This document shows positions 63,385-63,794 of a stretch of DNA of 63,794 bases, in pieces. The stretch's first letter is position 1. Each line of letters begins with the position of its first letter. The DNA comes from an uncultured Erwinia sp. (GTDB taxonomy: Bacteria > Pseudomonadota > Gammaproteobacteria > Enterobacterales > Enterobacteriaceae): NCBI GenBank assembly GCA_913775305.1, contig CAJYIY010000093.1, forward strand, positions 1 through 63,794, read 5' to 3'. The translations under genes and the position numbers were made by a program. The notes beneath the pieces are model-generated. The model did no database searches, was not told the origin of the DNA, and saw nothing but the letters and a program-made list of their open reading frames with translations.

Positions 63385-63794
63385 ATGCTGCAAGAATTAA
63401 AACATCAGGTGTTTGAAGCCAACTTATTATTACCCGCTCATCAACTGGTCACTTTTACCTGGGGAAACGTCAGCGGTATTAATCGTGAACGTGGTCTGGT
63501 GGTGATTAAACCTTCCGGTGTGGATTACACAGAGATGAAGCCGGAGGATATGGTTGTGGTCGATCTGCAGACGGGAAACGTAGTGGAGGGTGATAAAAAG
63601 CCCTCTTCCGATACCGCCACGCATCTGGTGTTATATCGTGCCTTTGAACACATCGGCGGCGTGGTACACACCCATTCGCGGCATGCCACGATTTGGGCCC
63701 AGGCCGGCCAGCCGCTGAAGGCGCTGGGCACCACGCACGCCGACTACTTCTACGGTACCGGGCCCTGCACCCGCCTGATGCGCGATGAGGAAAT
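63385..63794 (+). CDS. L-ribulose-5-phosphate 4-epimerase (UlaF/SgbE/AraD-like), 3' partial
   Basis: 136 residues are visible before the window ends. The start ATG 63385 has GAGG upstream. The sequence matches class II aldolase-type 4-epimerases: [38 protein letters not shown], zinc histidines in [12 protein letters not shown] and [10 protein letters not shown]. It would turn L-ribulose 5-phosphate into D-xylulose 5-phosphate, the last step from L-xylulose. Divergent from the DeoR gene. Which of UlaF, SgbE or AraD it corresponds to cannot be decided. Confidence 0.92.
   Translation, partial: MLQELKHQVFEANLLLPAHQLVTFTWGNVSGINRERGLVVIKPSGVDYTEMKPEDMVVVDLQTGNVVEGDKKPSSDTATHLVLYRAFEHIGGVVHTHSRHATIWAQAGQPLKALGTTHADYFYGTGPCTRLMRDEE

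Noticed and set aside
1..63794. CRISPR arrays, tRNA/rRNA genes, insertion sequences and prophage genes
   Set aside because: Looked for across the window; no repeat-spacer arrays, cloverleaf-like sequences, transposase or phage proteins were recognised.

Overview
The window reads as chromosomal DNA of a gammaproteobacterium of the order Enterobacterales. SodA, FdhD, FdoGHI, SelA, SelB, Tag, YiaD, MntP, YqhA, YbdJ, KdpFABC and the Lgo proteins all look like close relatives of the E. coli proteins, but the gene order differs from E. coli. The catabolic genes, including a Pseudomonas-type 2-ketogluconate operon, suggest a plant- or environment-associated member such as Erwinia or Pantoea. That assignment is inference. 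No tRNA, rRNA, insertion sequence, phage gene or CRISPR array was seen.

Layout. 1-3.7 kb is accessory and partly AT-rich: the end of a long coiled-coil protein with a C-terminal FKBP domain, a FaeA/PapI-like regulator, and a MarT/FidL-like membrane regulator pair. 3.7-7.2 kb holds a sugar-type ABC permease and ATPase without a binding protein, with a MetJ-box-like site in their promoter, then sodA. 7.5-17.2 kb is the aerobic formate dehydrogenase block: fdhD divergent from fdoGHI-fdhE-selA-selB. FdoG is read through an in-frame UGA (selenocysteine), and the window encodes two of the proteins needed for this, SelA and SelB. 17.3-24.1 kb has tag, yiaD and ptxS-kguEKTD for 2-ketogluconate uptake and reduction, with a PtxS-type operator. 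24.1-30.4 kb is a mixture of small regulators, an atypical SDR, mntP with a MntR-like operator, a LysE-family exporter, a Rob-like regulator and a DUF1471 protein. 30.6-34.3 kb is the L-galactonate locus lgoT-lgoR/lgoD. 34.3-38.4 kb holds a nucleoside hydrolase, an SRPBCC protein, a UbiD-family decarboxylase and a LysR regulator.

38.5-45.8 kb is kdpFABC-kdpD. The KdpE-type operator is present but the kdpE gene is absent from its usual place, and only a short possible scar remains. 45.9-54.7 kb is a run of single genes: a DUF1471 paralog, an ABC exporter, a FemAB/GNAT protein, a Fur-box-preceded siderophore-interacting protein, a LysR regulator, a MarA-like regulator, yqhA, a hydroxypyruvate-isomerase-like protein and a Tat-exported esterase.

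54.8-63.8 kb is one carbohydrate system: a tightly packed operon for a binding protein, ATPase, two permeases, an L-xylulose-5-P 3-epimerase and an L-xylulose-type kinase. A DeoR regulator and a divergent, truncated L-ribulose-5-P 4-epimerase sit next to it. Together these would carry an imported pentose or pentulose to D-xylulose 5-phosphate. The regulator/epimerase intergenic region carries three TGACC repeats at exact 10-bp spacing plus an inverted copy, and a good CRP site.

The points most worth a second look are the missing kdpE beside a retained operator, the MetJ-like site before an orphan ABC transporter, the phased operator array of the pentulose system, and the repeat-built FKBP protein.
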